64,000 bases of DNA, from the NCBI RefSeq assembly GCF_002245355.1, contig NZ_NOWF01000003.1:332079-396078 (forward strand), in the 5' to 3' direction. Below the pieces are notes generated by a model that did not search any database, was not told the DNA's origin, and was given only the letters and a program-made list of their open reading frames with translations. This document shows positions 42,502-51,409 of this stretch, piece by piece (the first letter of the stretch is position 1; every line of letters begins with the position of its first letter). The position numbers and the translations under genes are program-made. This DNA comes from Paludifilum halophilum (GTDB taxonomy: Bacteria; Bacillota; Bacilli; Thermoactinomycetales; DSM-45169).

Positions 42502-45095
42502 TCAACGAATCGGACACGCTCCTCCCGCTTCGCACCCATCGGCCCCGAGGTCGAAGTCCTCTCCGCTCTCGAACTCGCGAAGGGTAGCAGGGTCGAACGT
42601 TTTTTGCTTAGCTACCAGTTCCTCGTATTGTTCTTTCGTAATGGTTTCGTACGGAGCGAGCTGATAGGAACCTCCGTCGTAAGCCAGGAAGGACACCGCG
42701 GCGAACTCATCCCAACGGTCCCATACGATTCCTTCCGCCGTATCCCATTCGTCCGGCCGTACGTGAATCGTATTCGAGCTGTTATGCTCGGTATAGTTAC
42801 GCTGGAAGGCGAAATACGTCTCGAACTGGTCCCCCACGTAAATATCGTCCTTCGTTACCTTCGCCCCGGACGCGACCGGGAAATCGATAACCAGCGTACG
42901 AGCGTTTTCCATCTGCTCCTCGCGGGTCTCTCCGGGTGTTCCGACTTCGGGGCTCGCCTTCCACCCCATTGCGACCACGGCCTTAGCCAGCGGGTCGTCT
43001 GCGTTAATCCGAATACGGCGGATATAATACGGAGCGTGCGAATAGTGGAGACCAGACGAGACGCCCCCGGCTACCTGCGAAATGGTACCCTCGGGCTTTA
43101 CCGTCGTTACCAGAAGCGGAGCGGTAACGCGTAACTCGCGGGCGTACCGGTCGGCTTCTTCGCGGGCGGCTTCGCGCATAAGGCGCATAACCTTACTCTC
43201 GAAGTCACTTTCCGCTCCGACCATTGCCATAGCATCTTTCCACCCCGTAACCGAGGTACCGAGCAGGCGGTCGCGGGATTGAATGGCATCCCAATGCGGG
43301 AGCTCCATTTCCGCTAAGGTCATACGGAGACCAGCACGGGCGCTCCGGCGTTGGGCCTCGAGCAGGCCTTCGACATCTAAGCGACCATCCTGAACGAACT
43401 GGACCACGTTAACCGTCGTAAGGTTGCACACCCCGTAGCCAGCGAGGGCGATTTCGGCGCAAGGATTCATCCCGATATACGCCATAGTCGCCTCTAACAG
43501 CTCGCGGGACGGTTCCGTAATACCCATACCACGCAGTCGTCGGCGGGACAGCTCCTCCAGGTTTACGAATCCGGGCTCGCCTTCCATCCGCATCATTTCG
43601 AAAATCAGATTAAGGATTTCTCGCTCCGGTTTCTCCGTGAACGCCACGGAGTTATTAGACATTCTCCGATGGTGGAGCGGGCGAGCATTCGGGTCCATAA
43701 GCTTGATTTCGCGCATCCACTTAGGAACGGGTACTCCCGCCGTCTCCATTTTCGCGATAACCTTCTTATGCTGTTCCTCGTCCCATACACCATTAATTCC
43801 GTACTTCGCGAACATGGACTCGTAGTCGTCAGCATCAAAGAGGAAAATCTCTGCCGTCCTGCGTACTCCGCCGACGACTACGTTATTTCCGATAAGGTTA
43901 CCCATATCGAGAATATGAATCGGACGGACACAGCCATAAGTGGCTCCGTCGACTTCTTCGACGACTTCCAGAGGGGCCAGGTTCGGGTCGATTTCGTTCT
44001 TCAGAACCTGGTCGATACCTTCGAACATCTCGCGCAAGGGCTCCGGGCCGCTAGCCGTTCCGCCGAACGTATTCAGCCGCTCACCCTTCGGCCGTACGCT
44101 ATGATACGAGATTTTAACGGTATGGACCCCGGCGTACTTCTTGTCGGTCAACAGCCGCAGGAACTCGACGAGAGCCTCCGACCACAAACGGGAATTTTCC
44201 CGCTTAGACTATATCATCACCCCGAGGGGTGCCTGGCGCTTCGAGCGGTAGCCTGTCCCCCGCCCTACTCCTTTCGGATAGTCGTTGCACCTTCTTTATC
44301 CGCAAACCTCCATATATAGCTGGGGTTTGCGTTTAAAGCTTGGCACAGGATTGTCCTTTTCGGATTCCCCTGTTAGCCCGCGAGTTAAGAAGCCATTTCC
44401 TGCTCCAAACTATCGCCACGCGGACACCGCTAGGCTAAGCGTTCACCAGGTTATCGACCGCCGTTACCGGCGAAAGGGGCAAGTCGTTTACCCTCTTTGC
44501 TGTCTCCGACGTAGATTTTCGCGTACCCGTTATCCAGTATCCGGATGGCCGTACGTTCCAGGCGCTTCTCCTTCGGAAGCGGCTTATACGGGCTATGAAT
44601 GACGTTAACGTCCGTCCGGATAGGCGGCAGGTTATGGGCCATCTCCTTAGTGGCTTTAAATCCACAGCCGGTGCCTACCATTAAAAGGTAGAAGATGTCT
44701 CCGAGGTCCTCCCACTTGCTAATGTTAACGAAACTACAATTAAAGTTAGCGAGAGGGTACTTATCGGCGACTCCCGTTTCCGCCCCGCCTACCCAGAGCG
44801 TGCGGCCGGAGAGAAACTGTCGGAGATTGAACTGCGCGTCGAACAGTTCCTCGGCTTCCCGCTGGTAGTAGCTCAAGTCGACCGGATAACCGAGTTTCGT
44901 AAGATGATTAACGGCCAGGTTTACGTTATACAGAACGGACCGAGCTACGGTCTCTTTCCATACCTCCCGACGTCCCTCGGACGGAAGCCAACGGGAGTAA
45001 GTCCTGTAATAAACAAAACGCCCGAGCTCCGGCATATGCTCGGGGAAGTCGGGGTATTTTGCGAGAAATTCTCTAGTTAATTGTACGGTTTCCAT
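42502..45095 (-). CDS. nrdJ: Adenosylcobalamin-dependent ribonucleotide reductase (class II), interrupted by a group I intron
   Basis: Coding join is complement(42502..44184, 44490..45095), 762 residues; both exons keep frame exactly. Monomeric RTPR-type features: FNCSF (Cys120), LMVGTGCGF, GDSKEGW at the splice junction, FGGTASGPEPL, MNPCAEIAL with the radical Cys, and redox cysteines in the C-terminal CEAGGACPIR. It reduces ribonucleoside triphosphates to dNTPs using B12. Start has AAAGGAGG upstream. A bipartite phage element lies 126 bp upstream of the start. Exon 2 alone opens with an internal ATG but lacks the N-terminal half. Confidence 0.92.
44185..44489 (-). ncRNA. Group I intron (IA-like) in nrdJ, no ORF
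   Basis: 305 nt. The 5' exon ends in GGGT, which pairs with GCCCC in the intron (P1 with U-G at the splice site); the intron ends in G. The core shows GCAACGACTATCCGAAAGGA (P7/R side) and GATATAGTC (S side), with GACTAT/ATAGTC forming P7, and TGCC...GGCA and GGGT...ACCC type pairs around it. Removing it joins the exons in frame at the conserved GDSKEG-W motif. It encodes no endonuclease; the HNH remnant 2.3 kb upstream could have been its partner. Confidence 0.88.
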
Positions 45096-45215
45096 GCGCT
45101 CGGTATTTCCTCCTTTTAATTTCGTGCTGTTATTCGATAAACTAACGTAGGGTCTAGCGCCACCTCCTTTCGATATGTAAAACCCCCTCTAAGGAGGAGG
45201 CATCGTATCGCCCTA

Positions 45216-45251
45216 CATATCCTTAAAGGGGGTGAAAATCATTTTTCCGAC
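45216..45251 (-). promoter_or_regulatory. Bipartite phage element, copy 3
   Basis: Minus strand GTCGGAA (45245-45251), 13 bp, CCCCTTTAAGG (45221-45231), ATATGTAGG. Its first part overlaps the last codons of the RuvC-like gene. It is the only candidate promoter before nrdJ. Confidence 0.75.
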
Positions 45252-45742
45252 AGTCTATTGATAACCCCCTCACGAATCAGATACGTAAGAACCACCGCGA
45301 CCGCGTCGCTTTCGTCATCTCCACGGAACTCCGTATCGGGGAAGTACCGAAGCACTCCGGCCTCTACGGCGTCCTTTCCGGCCTTACCGCTCCCTCCGAT
45401 TTCCTTTTTCACGGAGGAAGGCGTGTAGTCCGCGAATTTCGTACCGGTTCCCCGTAGGACATGCGCGGACATGGCCCTCACCCCGAACAGAGAGCGGTTA
45501 ATGTGGGCGTTGAAGCTCCCAACTGCCATTTCGCGGGCAACTGCTTCGAACGGTCCCCACTCGTAAAACTTGCATGCTAGCCAGGCCGCGACATGGTCGA
45601 AGCGCTGGCCCTCGTCCCACTTGTTCGAGGTCTTAAGCGTGTCCAGGTGTACGAGATTAATCTTACCGCGGCGGATTTCCGCCACGGCGAGCCCCGGACT
45701 CGTTAGCGACAGGTCGAGACCGAGATATCGTTTAACGGCCAT
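45239..45742 (-). CDS. RuvC-like Holliday junction resolvase
   Basis: 167 residues from ATG at 45742, overlapping the previous stop. RNase H-like fold: YLGLDLSLTSPGLAVAEI (first Asp), FEAVAREM (Glu), YTPSSVKKEIGGSGKAGKD, and DDESDAVAVVL (C-terminal acidic pair). It resolves recombination or replication junctions before packaging. Confidence 0.8.
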   Translation of the reverse strand: MAVKRYLGLDLSLTSPGLAVAEIRRGKINLVHLDTLKTSNKWDEGQRFDHVAAWLACKFYEWGPFEAVAREMAVGSFNAHINRSLFGVRAMSAHVLRGTGTKFADYTPSSVKKEIGGSGKAGKDAVEAGVLRYFPDTEFRGDDESDAVAVVLTYLIREGVINRLSEK

Positions 45743-46811
45743 CGGGGACGGCCTCCAGGTACACGCGGAGTTTCTTGTGGTTGTATTTGCCCGCGAACTT
45801 AGACACTTCGTAGCGCGAGTCTGCATCGCGTAGTTTTTCGACATTATCGGCAGTCAATTCACTATGACAATGCTCCCAAAACGGGCAGAATCCGCACTTA
45901 CTCGTCATCTCCGGCGTTACCTCCGGAGCCGCCTCGTCCTCGTAAACCTTTCGGGCCTGACGCGCTAGGTCGGTTAGGAGCTCCTCCTGCATATTACGGG
46001 TAATCTTAAAGTAGAAGGCGCGCATATCCGGGACTGGCTGGCCCTCTCGCCAAGTTTTGTTGCCCTTGGTTACGGACTTACTTTCCTCGTCGGAAAACCA
46101 AGCGGGTTTTTGCGTCGACTCATAAAGGATAATTCCCTCGTTGATACCGAACACCAGGGATTCCGCGGTCACCTGCCGCAGGTGGTCCTCCTGGGCTCCC
46201 TGGTAGTCTAGTTTCTGGTTCATGTACTTAATACCGGACGCTTTTGTCTTATATTCGAAAAGAAGCTTATCCCCTTCGTATTCCATGATTCCGTCCGGCT
46301 TCGCGAAAATAGCGAACCGACTAACGTAACCGTCCCCCAGGGTAACGTCGAAGACCCGACGATGGGCGGCCGCGTCCTCGAACGCATACTCCCCGTCCTT
46401 CGTCTCCTTGATACGGAATTTACAGTCGCCGCCTAGTCGCTTAGGCATGTGAATAAGGTCGAGCTGGACGAAGTCGATAATAGCCGTACCTTGCCGACGC
46501 TGTCGCCCCCTATGCGGCAGGTCGTCCGATTTCTCCGGCTTCGCGTCGCCATATTTATAGTAGATTTCCCGGTCGCATTTTGAAGTCTGCGAAGCCCCGA
46601 ACGTGATAACCCCATCCTTCGGGTACGGCTTAAAGCCTACATGCCGGATTTTTTGCTCGTAAAACCGGCGCTCCAGTTCGTCGTCATAAAAAGAAGCAGA
46701 CGGAGAGGCGTAAAACCTATCCATCTGCTCCATAAATTCCTTTTCTATTCGGTTACCTCGGTCCTTCCGCTCGTTCTCCTCGTGTAGCCGCGCTCGCAGG
46801 CCGTTACTCAA
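45732..46811 (-). CDS. RecB/Cas4-like PD-(D/E)XK exonuclease
   Basis: 359 residues. Nuclease motifs: FAKPDGIMEYEG...LLFEYKTK (Asp, then Glu-x-Lys) near 185-205 and QGAQEDHLRQV (QxxxY-like helix) near 215. The C-terminal Cys set CGFCPFWEHC, together with an early Cys (SKCDREIYYKY), suits the Fe-S cluster of the Cas4/AddB-type family. A recombination nuclease in the replication operon. Confidence 0.8.
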   Translation of the reverse strand: MSNGLRARLHEENERKDRGNRIEKEFMEQMDRFYASPSASFYDDELERRFYEQKIRHVGFKPYPKDGVITFGASQTSKCDREIYYKYGDAKPEKSDDLPHRGRQRRQGTAIIDFVQLDLIHMPKRLGGDCKFRIKETKDGEYAFEDAAAHRRVFDVTLGDGYVSRFAIFAKPDGIMEYEGDKLLFEYKTKASGIKYMNQKLDYQGAQEDHLRQVTAESLVFGINEGIILYESTQKPAWFSDEESKSVTKGNKTWREGQPVPDMRAFYFKITRNMQEELLTDLARQARKVYEDEAAPEVTPEMTSKCGFCPFWEHCHSELTADNVEKLRDADSRYEVSKFAGKYNHKKLRVYLEAVPDGR

Positions 46812-46824
46812 AAGGCATTCCTCC

Positions 46825-47142
46825 TTATTCGTTAGGAATTTTGTTAACCCAGGCGTATTCTCCTAAAACTTCCGACGCCAGGCGGTTAAATTCACGGGCC
46901 GCCTCGTGTTTGCAATTAAAATAACCGCCCCAGCCCGATATGTTGTTGACCTGAGGGCCGCGGTTGCTGTTGTTCTGAGATTTCGTAGCATTCCGCAGGT
47001 TTTCCCTACGGTTATCGAGTTTAGTACCGTTTATGTGGTCAAAAATATCTTCCGGTTGCGCCTCATTTATATCGGGACAGCTCCTCGTACATATCATCGT
47101 CCACGAGGGCAAATCCTCCTCCGGTCAGGGGTATTTTCTCAT
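46825..47142 (-). pseudogene. Broken HNH homing endonuclease
   Basis: The intact part reads FDHINGTKLDNRRENLRNAT then SQNNSNR, the HNH core and following segment of AP2/HNH homing enzymes, and FNCKHEAAREFN at the end. Upstream the sequence encodes IPLTGGGFALVDDDMYEEL in another frame, the usual N-terminus of the family. The ATG at 47142 reaches it only if one A is added to the AAAA run, and a second frame change at the AAATGAGG site is needed to reach DHING. Two indels therefore separate the parts. It overlaps the polymerase stop. Confidence 0.65.
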
Positions 47143-49412
47143 TACATAACCTCCCAACCGGCTTTAATTCCGTCCTGCCTACGCTTGAGGACGTATTCCG
47201 CGTCTGCGTGCTCCAGCGTTAATTCCTGGCCATCTTTTTTAAATCCGCAAACCCACAAACCTTTAACCCGGTCAAATTTAGCCGATTCTCCCCAACGTTC
47301 CGAGATTTCGATATCGGTCGCGGACGGGACCTTAAGCTTTACGGTGTTTACCATGATATCCTCGATAGCGTAAACCTCTTCGATAGTAATGTCACGAGGA
47401 ACATAGAGCAGGACTTCGTCGTGAATACTGGCGAGAATGTGGAACCGGCGTCCCTCGGCCCGTTTCTGCTTAGCCCATTTATGGAGTGCGAGCATCACGA
47501 TTTTAGTCTGGATAGCCGCCGAGCCCTGGATTTTTGCGTTAGTGGTCTGCCGTTCCGCCCGATATACCTGCCATTCGTCACGGCTCCAGATTTCCGGGAG
47601 ACGGCGCTTACGCCCTCCTCCGAGCATTTCCACGTATCCCCTCTCCTTGCACTCCTTCTTATTTCCCTCAATCCACGCGGCTACCTTCGGGTATTTCTTA
47701 TAAAACTCGGCGATAAAGTCCTCCGCCTCTTGCGCACTGATTCCGAGCTGTTCCGCGAGAGTCTTGGAGCCCGTACCGTACATCGTGGCAAGTAAACCCA
47801 TTTTCATCATTTTGCGGTATTTAGAACCGTCCCCACATTCCTCAATTGGAATCCGGAAAACCTCCGAAGCCAGGTACGAGTAAAGGTCCCTCCCTTCCTC
47901 GTAGGCCTGGATAAGGTCCTCCTCTTCCGTAAAATGAGCCAGCAAACGCGGCTCCTGAGCGCTGAAGTCCGCACCGAGTATGAGCTGTCCCTCAGGAGCG
48001 ACGAACAGCTTACGGGCCCTTTTTGGCTGATTTTGTAAATTCGGAGACCTGCTAGAAAACCGACCGGTAACCGTAGATGCGGGTAGGAAAGAACCGTGGA
48101 CCCGCCCGTCCGTCTTAATCTGTTTCGGAAGGGTTTCGACGTACGTTCCGTACAATTTAACTTTATCCCGATATTCGAGGAGCAACTTAGGAGCCGGATG
48201 CTCGCTAGCCAGCTTCTTAAGCGTCTTCTTATCCGTGCTCGGCTTCTTCTGTTCCCGGACGGGGAGCTTACGATGGAGCTTAAGTTTGCCGAACAAGGCC
48301 TCCGATAACTGGGCCGGACTGTTAAGGTTAATCGGTCCGAGGTGCTTTTCGAGTTCAGCTTCCGCCTCTTTAATCTCCTTCGAGAGCTGTTCCCCGAACT
48401 CCGAGGCGAAATCAGTATCGATAACGAACCCTGCGCGCTCCATCTCGATAACGACCTCGATAAGGGGAACCTCGATTTTCTCGTAGTACGACAGAAGACG
48501 CGGCAGTTTCCCCAAATGCTCCCGCTGAAATTGGTACATACGGTACGTAATGTCTGTATCTTTTGCCGCGTAAGCCAGCGCGACATCTAACGGAACAGTA
48601 TCGAAACGGCCTTTGAACAGCGTATCGAAGGTATCGGACGGCTCCCCGAGGTACTTCGTCGCCAGGTCCTTCAAGCGGTAGGACGGTTCGTTCTCGTTCA
48701 GGAGATGCATAGCGGACTGGGTGTCCCACATAATCCCCCGGAGCTCGATACCGTGCCGCTTAAACATATGGGCGTCATAAACCGCATTATGAAGTACCTT
48801 TCCAACATGCTCGGACTCCAGGAACGGCCGCAGGCTTTCCAGGACGTAATCCCGTTCTAGTTGATTCTCGATACGTACCCGCTTCTGGTTGTCGTTCTGG
48901 TCGCTGGCCGGTCCCGTATGGTCGACCGGGATATAGACGTGCTCTCCCCGGTTCGGCAGGGTAACCGAAATACCAACGATAACGTCCTCGTAAACATCGA
49001 GGCCGGTAGTCTCCGTATCCAACGCGATAACCGGTTCCTGTTTCATACGAGAAAGAAAAAGACCGAACTCCTCCGCCATGGTAATTAGGCGGTAAGAGTC
49101 CGGCGTATTTTCTACGAGCTCCTTAAGCTTCTGCTCCCTCTGGCTATCCATAAGCTTACGCCATAGTCGCAAGGCCTCCGCCTTGGAGAACTTTTTAAGG
49201 GCCCCTTTCTTCGTGTACATATCCGCGGGGTCCCGCTCCAGCTCTCCGCGGTCCATGGCCTCCTTAACCTCGTCCAGGCGTTCACGGTCTTTATTGGTAA
49301 CCTTGGAAGAAAAAATACGGACCCAGGCTTCCTCTAGGGTTTCCTGGGCCGCTTTCTTTTTTTCCTGAACCGCCGCGATACGCTGTTTACGTTCCTCCGC
49401 GGTCATTCGCAT
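47142..49412 (-). CDS. polA: DNA polymerase I (A family) with 3'-5' exonuclease domain
   Basis: 756 residues. N-terminal ~100 residues are charged and specific to this protein. Exonuclease: LDTETTG (131-137), NAVYDAHM, YAAKDTDITYRMY. Polymerase: TGRFSSRSPNLQN, DFSAQEPRLLAHF (motif A), RKMMKMGLLATMYG (motif B), SIHDEVLLYV (motif C, catalytic HDE). No 5'-3' nuclease domain. It is the phage replicative polymerase, in an operon with the SSB-like protein. Confidence 0.93.
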   Translation of the reverse strand: MRMTAEERKQRIAAVQEKKKAAQETLEEAWVRIFSSKVTNKDRERLDEVKEAMDRGELERDPADMYTKKGALKKFSKAEALRLWRKLMDSQREQKLKELVENTPDSYRLITMAEEFGLFLSRMKQEPVIALDTETTGLDVYEDVIVGISVTLPNRGEHVYIPVDHTGPASDQNDNQKRVRIENQLERDYVLESLRPFLESEHVGKVLHNAVYDAHMFKRHGIELRGIMWDTQSAMHLLNENEPSYRLKDLATKYLGEPSDTFDTLFKGRFDTVPLDVALAYAAKDTDITYRMYQFQREHLGKLPRLLSYYEKIEVPLIEVVIEMERAGFVIDTDFASEFGEQLSKEIKEAEAELEKHLGPINLNSPAQLSEALFGKLKLHRKLPVREQKKPSTDKKTLKKLASEHPAPKLLLEYRDKVKLYGTYVETLPKQIKTDGRVHGSFLPASTVTGRFSSRSPNLQNQPKRARKLFVAPEGQLILGADFSAQEPRLLAHFTEEEDLIQAYEEGRDLYSYLASEVFRIPIEECGDGSKYRKMMKMGLLATMYGTGSKTLAEQLGISAQEAEDFIAEFYKKYPKVAAWIEGNKKECKERGYVEMLGGGRKRRLPEIWSRDEWQVYRAERQTTNAKIQGSAAIQTKIVMLALHKWAKQKRAEGRRFHILASIHDEVLLYVPRDITIEEVYAIEDIMVNTVKLKVPSATDIEISERWGESAKFDRVKGLWVCGFKKDGQELTLEHADAEYVLKRRQDGIKAGWEVM

Positions 49413-49422
49413 ACCTCCTTAT

Positions 49423-49598
49423 CTACCTTAAATTGATAACTTGCTCGACCGGGGCTACGAGCTCGACAGCGTGAGGCATTTCGAGCTCATCTTCGCGCTT
49501 AGCGTTGTAAGCCTCGACCGTAACCATCTCCGGATTATCGCGAAGTGAGTTCCCTGCGCCGTAACCCGTACTTTATCCCCCACCTTGAATTTACGCAT
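49423..49598 (-). pseudogene. Frameshifted KOW-like small gene
   Basis: ATG at 49598 with AAGGGGAG eight bases upstream opens MRKFKVGDKVRVTAQ, a KOW/SH3-like start. The frame then turns into an unlikely peptide and stops. A change of frame near 49550 gives GNSLRDNPEMVTVEAYNAKR and a normal acidic end up to the stop at 49423. So a one-base change, or recoding, separates the halves. Confidence 0.5.
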
Positions 49599-49655
49599 AA
49601 GCGTACTCCCCTTAAAATTGAATTAAAATAGCCGAGGCGTCAGCCCCGGCGGGAA

Positions 49656-50465
49656 TCAAAACGGCAGGTTGTCGGCTTTCTTGTCGTCAGACTCCGCGAC
49701 CGGCTTAACATCCTCGGCGAGTGCCTTATCCGCGTCGTCGGACTTAACGGTAGCCGGGGACGCCTGACCCAGTACGGACTTATCAGCGTGGCCCTCGGCG
49801 GCCTCCGCGATAATGCCTCGAATATCTTCTTCATTGCGGAATTTCCCCAGGAACTCGTAGTCCGGCTTTTCCGCCAGGAGCTCCTTAACCTTCGCTTGCT
49901 GGGCTTCGGTAAGCTCCACATCGTCAGCGGTATCAAACGTAAAGGATTTACCGTCGCTGGTTTTCATCATCTGCACAACATCACCGACCAGAGTGTATTC
50001 CTTATTGAATTTCCGAGCGGTCTTTTCGATTTTGTCGTAAGCGGAGACGAGATTCTGGGCGTGAAACTCCTTCGCGTCATAGATACGGAAGCAATCGTGC
50101 TCAACGTCATACAAGCGGACCATAAAGTACAATTTCCGCTTAATTCCGGCGGCGCAGGAAAGGCACTTGCTCCCGTCTTTCTTTTCGAAGTTCTCCAGGG
50201 CGCTACCTAAACCCCGCGGAGAGTTGATGCAAGTATGCTTTTTAACGAAAACCTCGTAGGGCTTATACTGGAAGTCCTCGTGTACGAAATAGAAGTACCA
50301 GTCGTCCGGGTCGTCCAGGATAACGAACGTCCGGCCTTCGTCGTTCAGCTCGTTGTTACGGATAAATCGGCCTACTCCCTCGGGAAGGTCGCTCGGCTTA
50401 TCGGTGTTGTTGCGAATTTCTTCCCGCTTCTCTTCCCGTTTCTTCAATGCGTCACGGATACCCAT
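49656..50465 (-). CDS. Phage single-stranded DNA-binding protein-like
   Basis: 269 residues from ATG at 50465 with GGAGGA nine bases upstream. Central OB-type region with DWYFYFVHEDFQYKPYEVFV, a zinc-like Cys group (HTCINSP ... KCLSCAAG) and an acidic C-terminus that ends ADNLPF, like the SSB tip that recruits replication proteins. It stands directly upstream of polymerase in the operon. Family call from layout. Confidence 0.7.
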   Translation of the reverse strand: MGIRDALKKREEKREEIRNNTDKPSDLPEGVGRFIRNNELNDEGRTFVILDDPDDWYFYFVHEDFQYKPYEVFVKKHTCINSPRGLGSALENFEKKDGSKCLSCAAGIKRKLYFMVRLYDVEHDCFRIYDAKEFHAQNLVSAYDKIEKTARKFNKEYTLVGDVVQMMKTSDGKSFTFDTADDVELTEAQQAKVKELLAEKPDYEFLGKFRNEEDIRGIIAEAAEGHADKSVLGQASPATVKSDDADKALAEDVKPVAESDDKKADNLPF

Positions 50466-50505
50466 TAATGGCATTCCTCCTCTAAGTATTCGGGCCACGC
50501 CCGCG

Positions 50506-50530
50506 GAAAGGTCCCCGGCGGAGACCCTTC
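50506..50530 (-). terminator. Terminator
   Basis: Minus strand AAGGGTCTCC-GCC-GGGGACCTTT, downstream of the membrane gene at 50537. Confidence 0.6.
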
Positions 50531-50536
50531 GACCGA

Positions 50537-50749
50537 CTAACCCGCAATACCGGCGATAATAAAGAAAACACCAGCGAACAGAGAAAGGACCGTAAGCATA
50601 GTTAGAACCGTCCCGGCAAAGTGATAGGACATAGCGTATTTTCCGTGGTAGACTTGCATATGAGCGAACGCTTCCGCCGAGGCGTCCACCGCCTTAAAAA
50701 GCGCGTAAGACAGACCGAGCAGAACGATACCGATAAAGATACTTTCCAT
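50537..50749 (-). CDS. Small membrane protein
   Basis: 70 residues. Two hydrophobic segments ~4-20 and ~43-68 and a His/Tyr-rich link (HMQVYHGKYAMSYH). Start with GGGGGG-like site upstream. Unknown. Confidence 0.55.
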   Translation of the reverse strand: MESIFIGIVLLGLSYALFKAVDASAEAFAHMQVYHGKYAMSYHFAGTVLTMLTVLSLFAGVFFIIAGIAG

Positions 50750-50787
50750 AGAACGGCCCCCCCTTTTGGGTTTTCGGGCTAAACCCG

Positions 50788-50815
50788 CAAAAAGGCACCC
50801 CCGTAGGGATGCCCT
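50788..50815 (-). terminator. Terminator
   Basis: Minus strand GGGCATCCC-TACG-GGGGTGCC followed by TTTTTGC, after the 58-residue membrane gene. Confidence 0.75.
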
Positions 50816-50824
50816 TCGACCGGC

Positions 50825-51001
50825 TTAGCGGCGTTTAACCTCCTCGTTAAACTGCTTCGTCATGTCCCATACGAAGCGCCAGAGGAGATAAATTACGAGG
50901 ACTTCCGGGTGCTCGAACGCGTGCTCCAGCAGGCTAACAAACAGGACGCACGATAAAATAAAACCGAGAACGAGCCCCGTAATATTCGCGAATTTAGCCA
51001 T
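50825..51001 (-). CDS. Small membrane protein
   Basis: 58 residues; ATG at 51001 with AAAGGAGG upstream. One or two hydrophobic stretches (ITGLVLGFILSCVLFVSLL) and a basic tail. Unknown. Confidence 0.6.
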   Translation of the reverse strand: MAKFANITGLVLGFILSCVLFVSLLEHAFEHPEVLVIYLLWRFVWDMTKQFNEEVKRR

Positions 51002-51071
51002 CCGCTAATCCTCCTTTCGGGACTATGCCCGCGACGATGGGCGACTAGGTTCTCGACCTCTCGGGGTCCGA

Positions 51072-51239
51072 TTAAATCCCGGCCGTCCACCGTCGCCGGA
51101 ATAACTCCCGGCTCATTTCGTCGTCCCCGATATGCGTGTCCGCGCCTTCGTCAAGGTAGAAATCGGAGTCCATGTCGTCGAGGGGATATCGGCCGTCGTA
51201 TTGCTCATCCATGTCGCGAATGGCGAAAAGGTTGCCCAT
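51072..51239 (-). CDS. Small acidic protein
   Basis: 55 residues from ATG at 51239 with AAAGGATG upstream. Very rich in Asp/Glu (DMDSDFYLDEGADTHIGDDE). It is the first gene after the bipartite element at 51265-51300, 31 bp away. An acidic small early protein may act as DNA mimic or inhibitor; that is only a guess. Confidence 0.6.
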   Translation of the reverse strand: MGNLFAIRDMDEQYDGRYPLDDMDSDFYLDEGADTHIGDDEMSRELFRRRWTAGI

Positions 51240-51264
51240 TTTTATCATCCTTTCTTTTGTCTTA

Positions 51265-51300
51265 CGTATCCTTAAAGGGGAACCGCTTCGTATTTCCGAC
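51265..51300 (-). promoter_or_regulatory. Bipartite phage element, copy 4
   Basis: Minus strand GTCGGAA (51294-51300), 13 bp, CCCCTTTAAGG (51270-51280), ATACGTAAG. Followed by ribosome-binding site and ATG at 51239. Confidence 0.8.
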
Positions 51301-51409
51301 AGTTTTTCGTGAGATATTTTCCCGTTGAAAAACATTTTTTCGATGTATACAATTAAAAGCGGTATATACTTTTTGTATGTCGTCAATCCTAGACAGGGGG
51401 TTCCCCCGA

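Noticed and set aside
42357..42539. 60-residue minus-strand frame after nrdJ
   Set aside because: It includes the nrdJ terminator; only a 29-codon piece has a ribosome-binding site and it lies out of frame with the phoH remnant.
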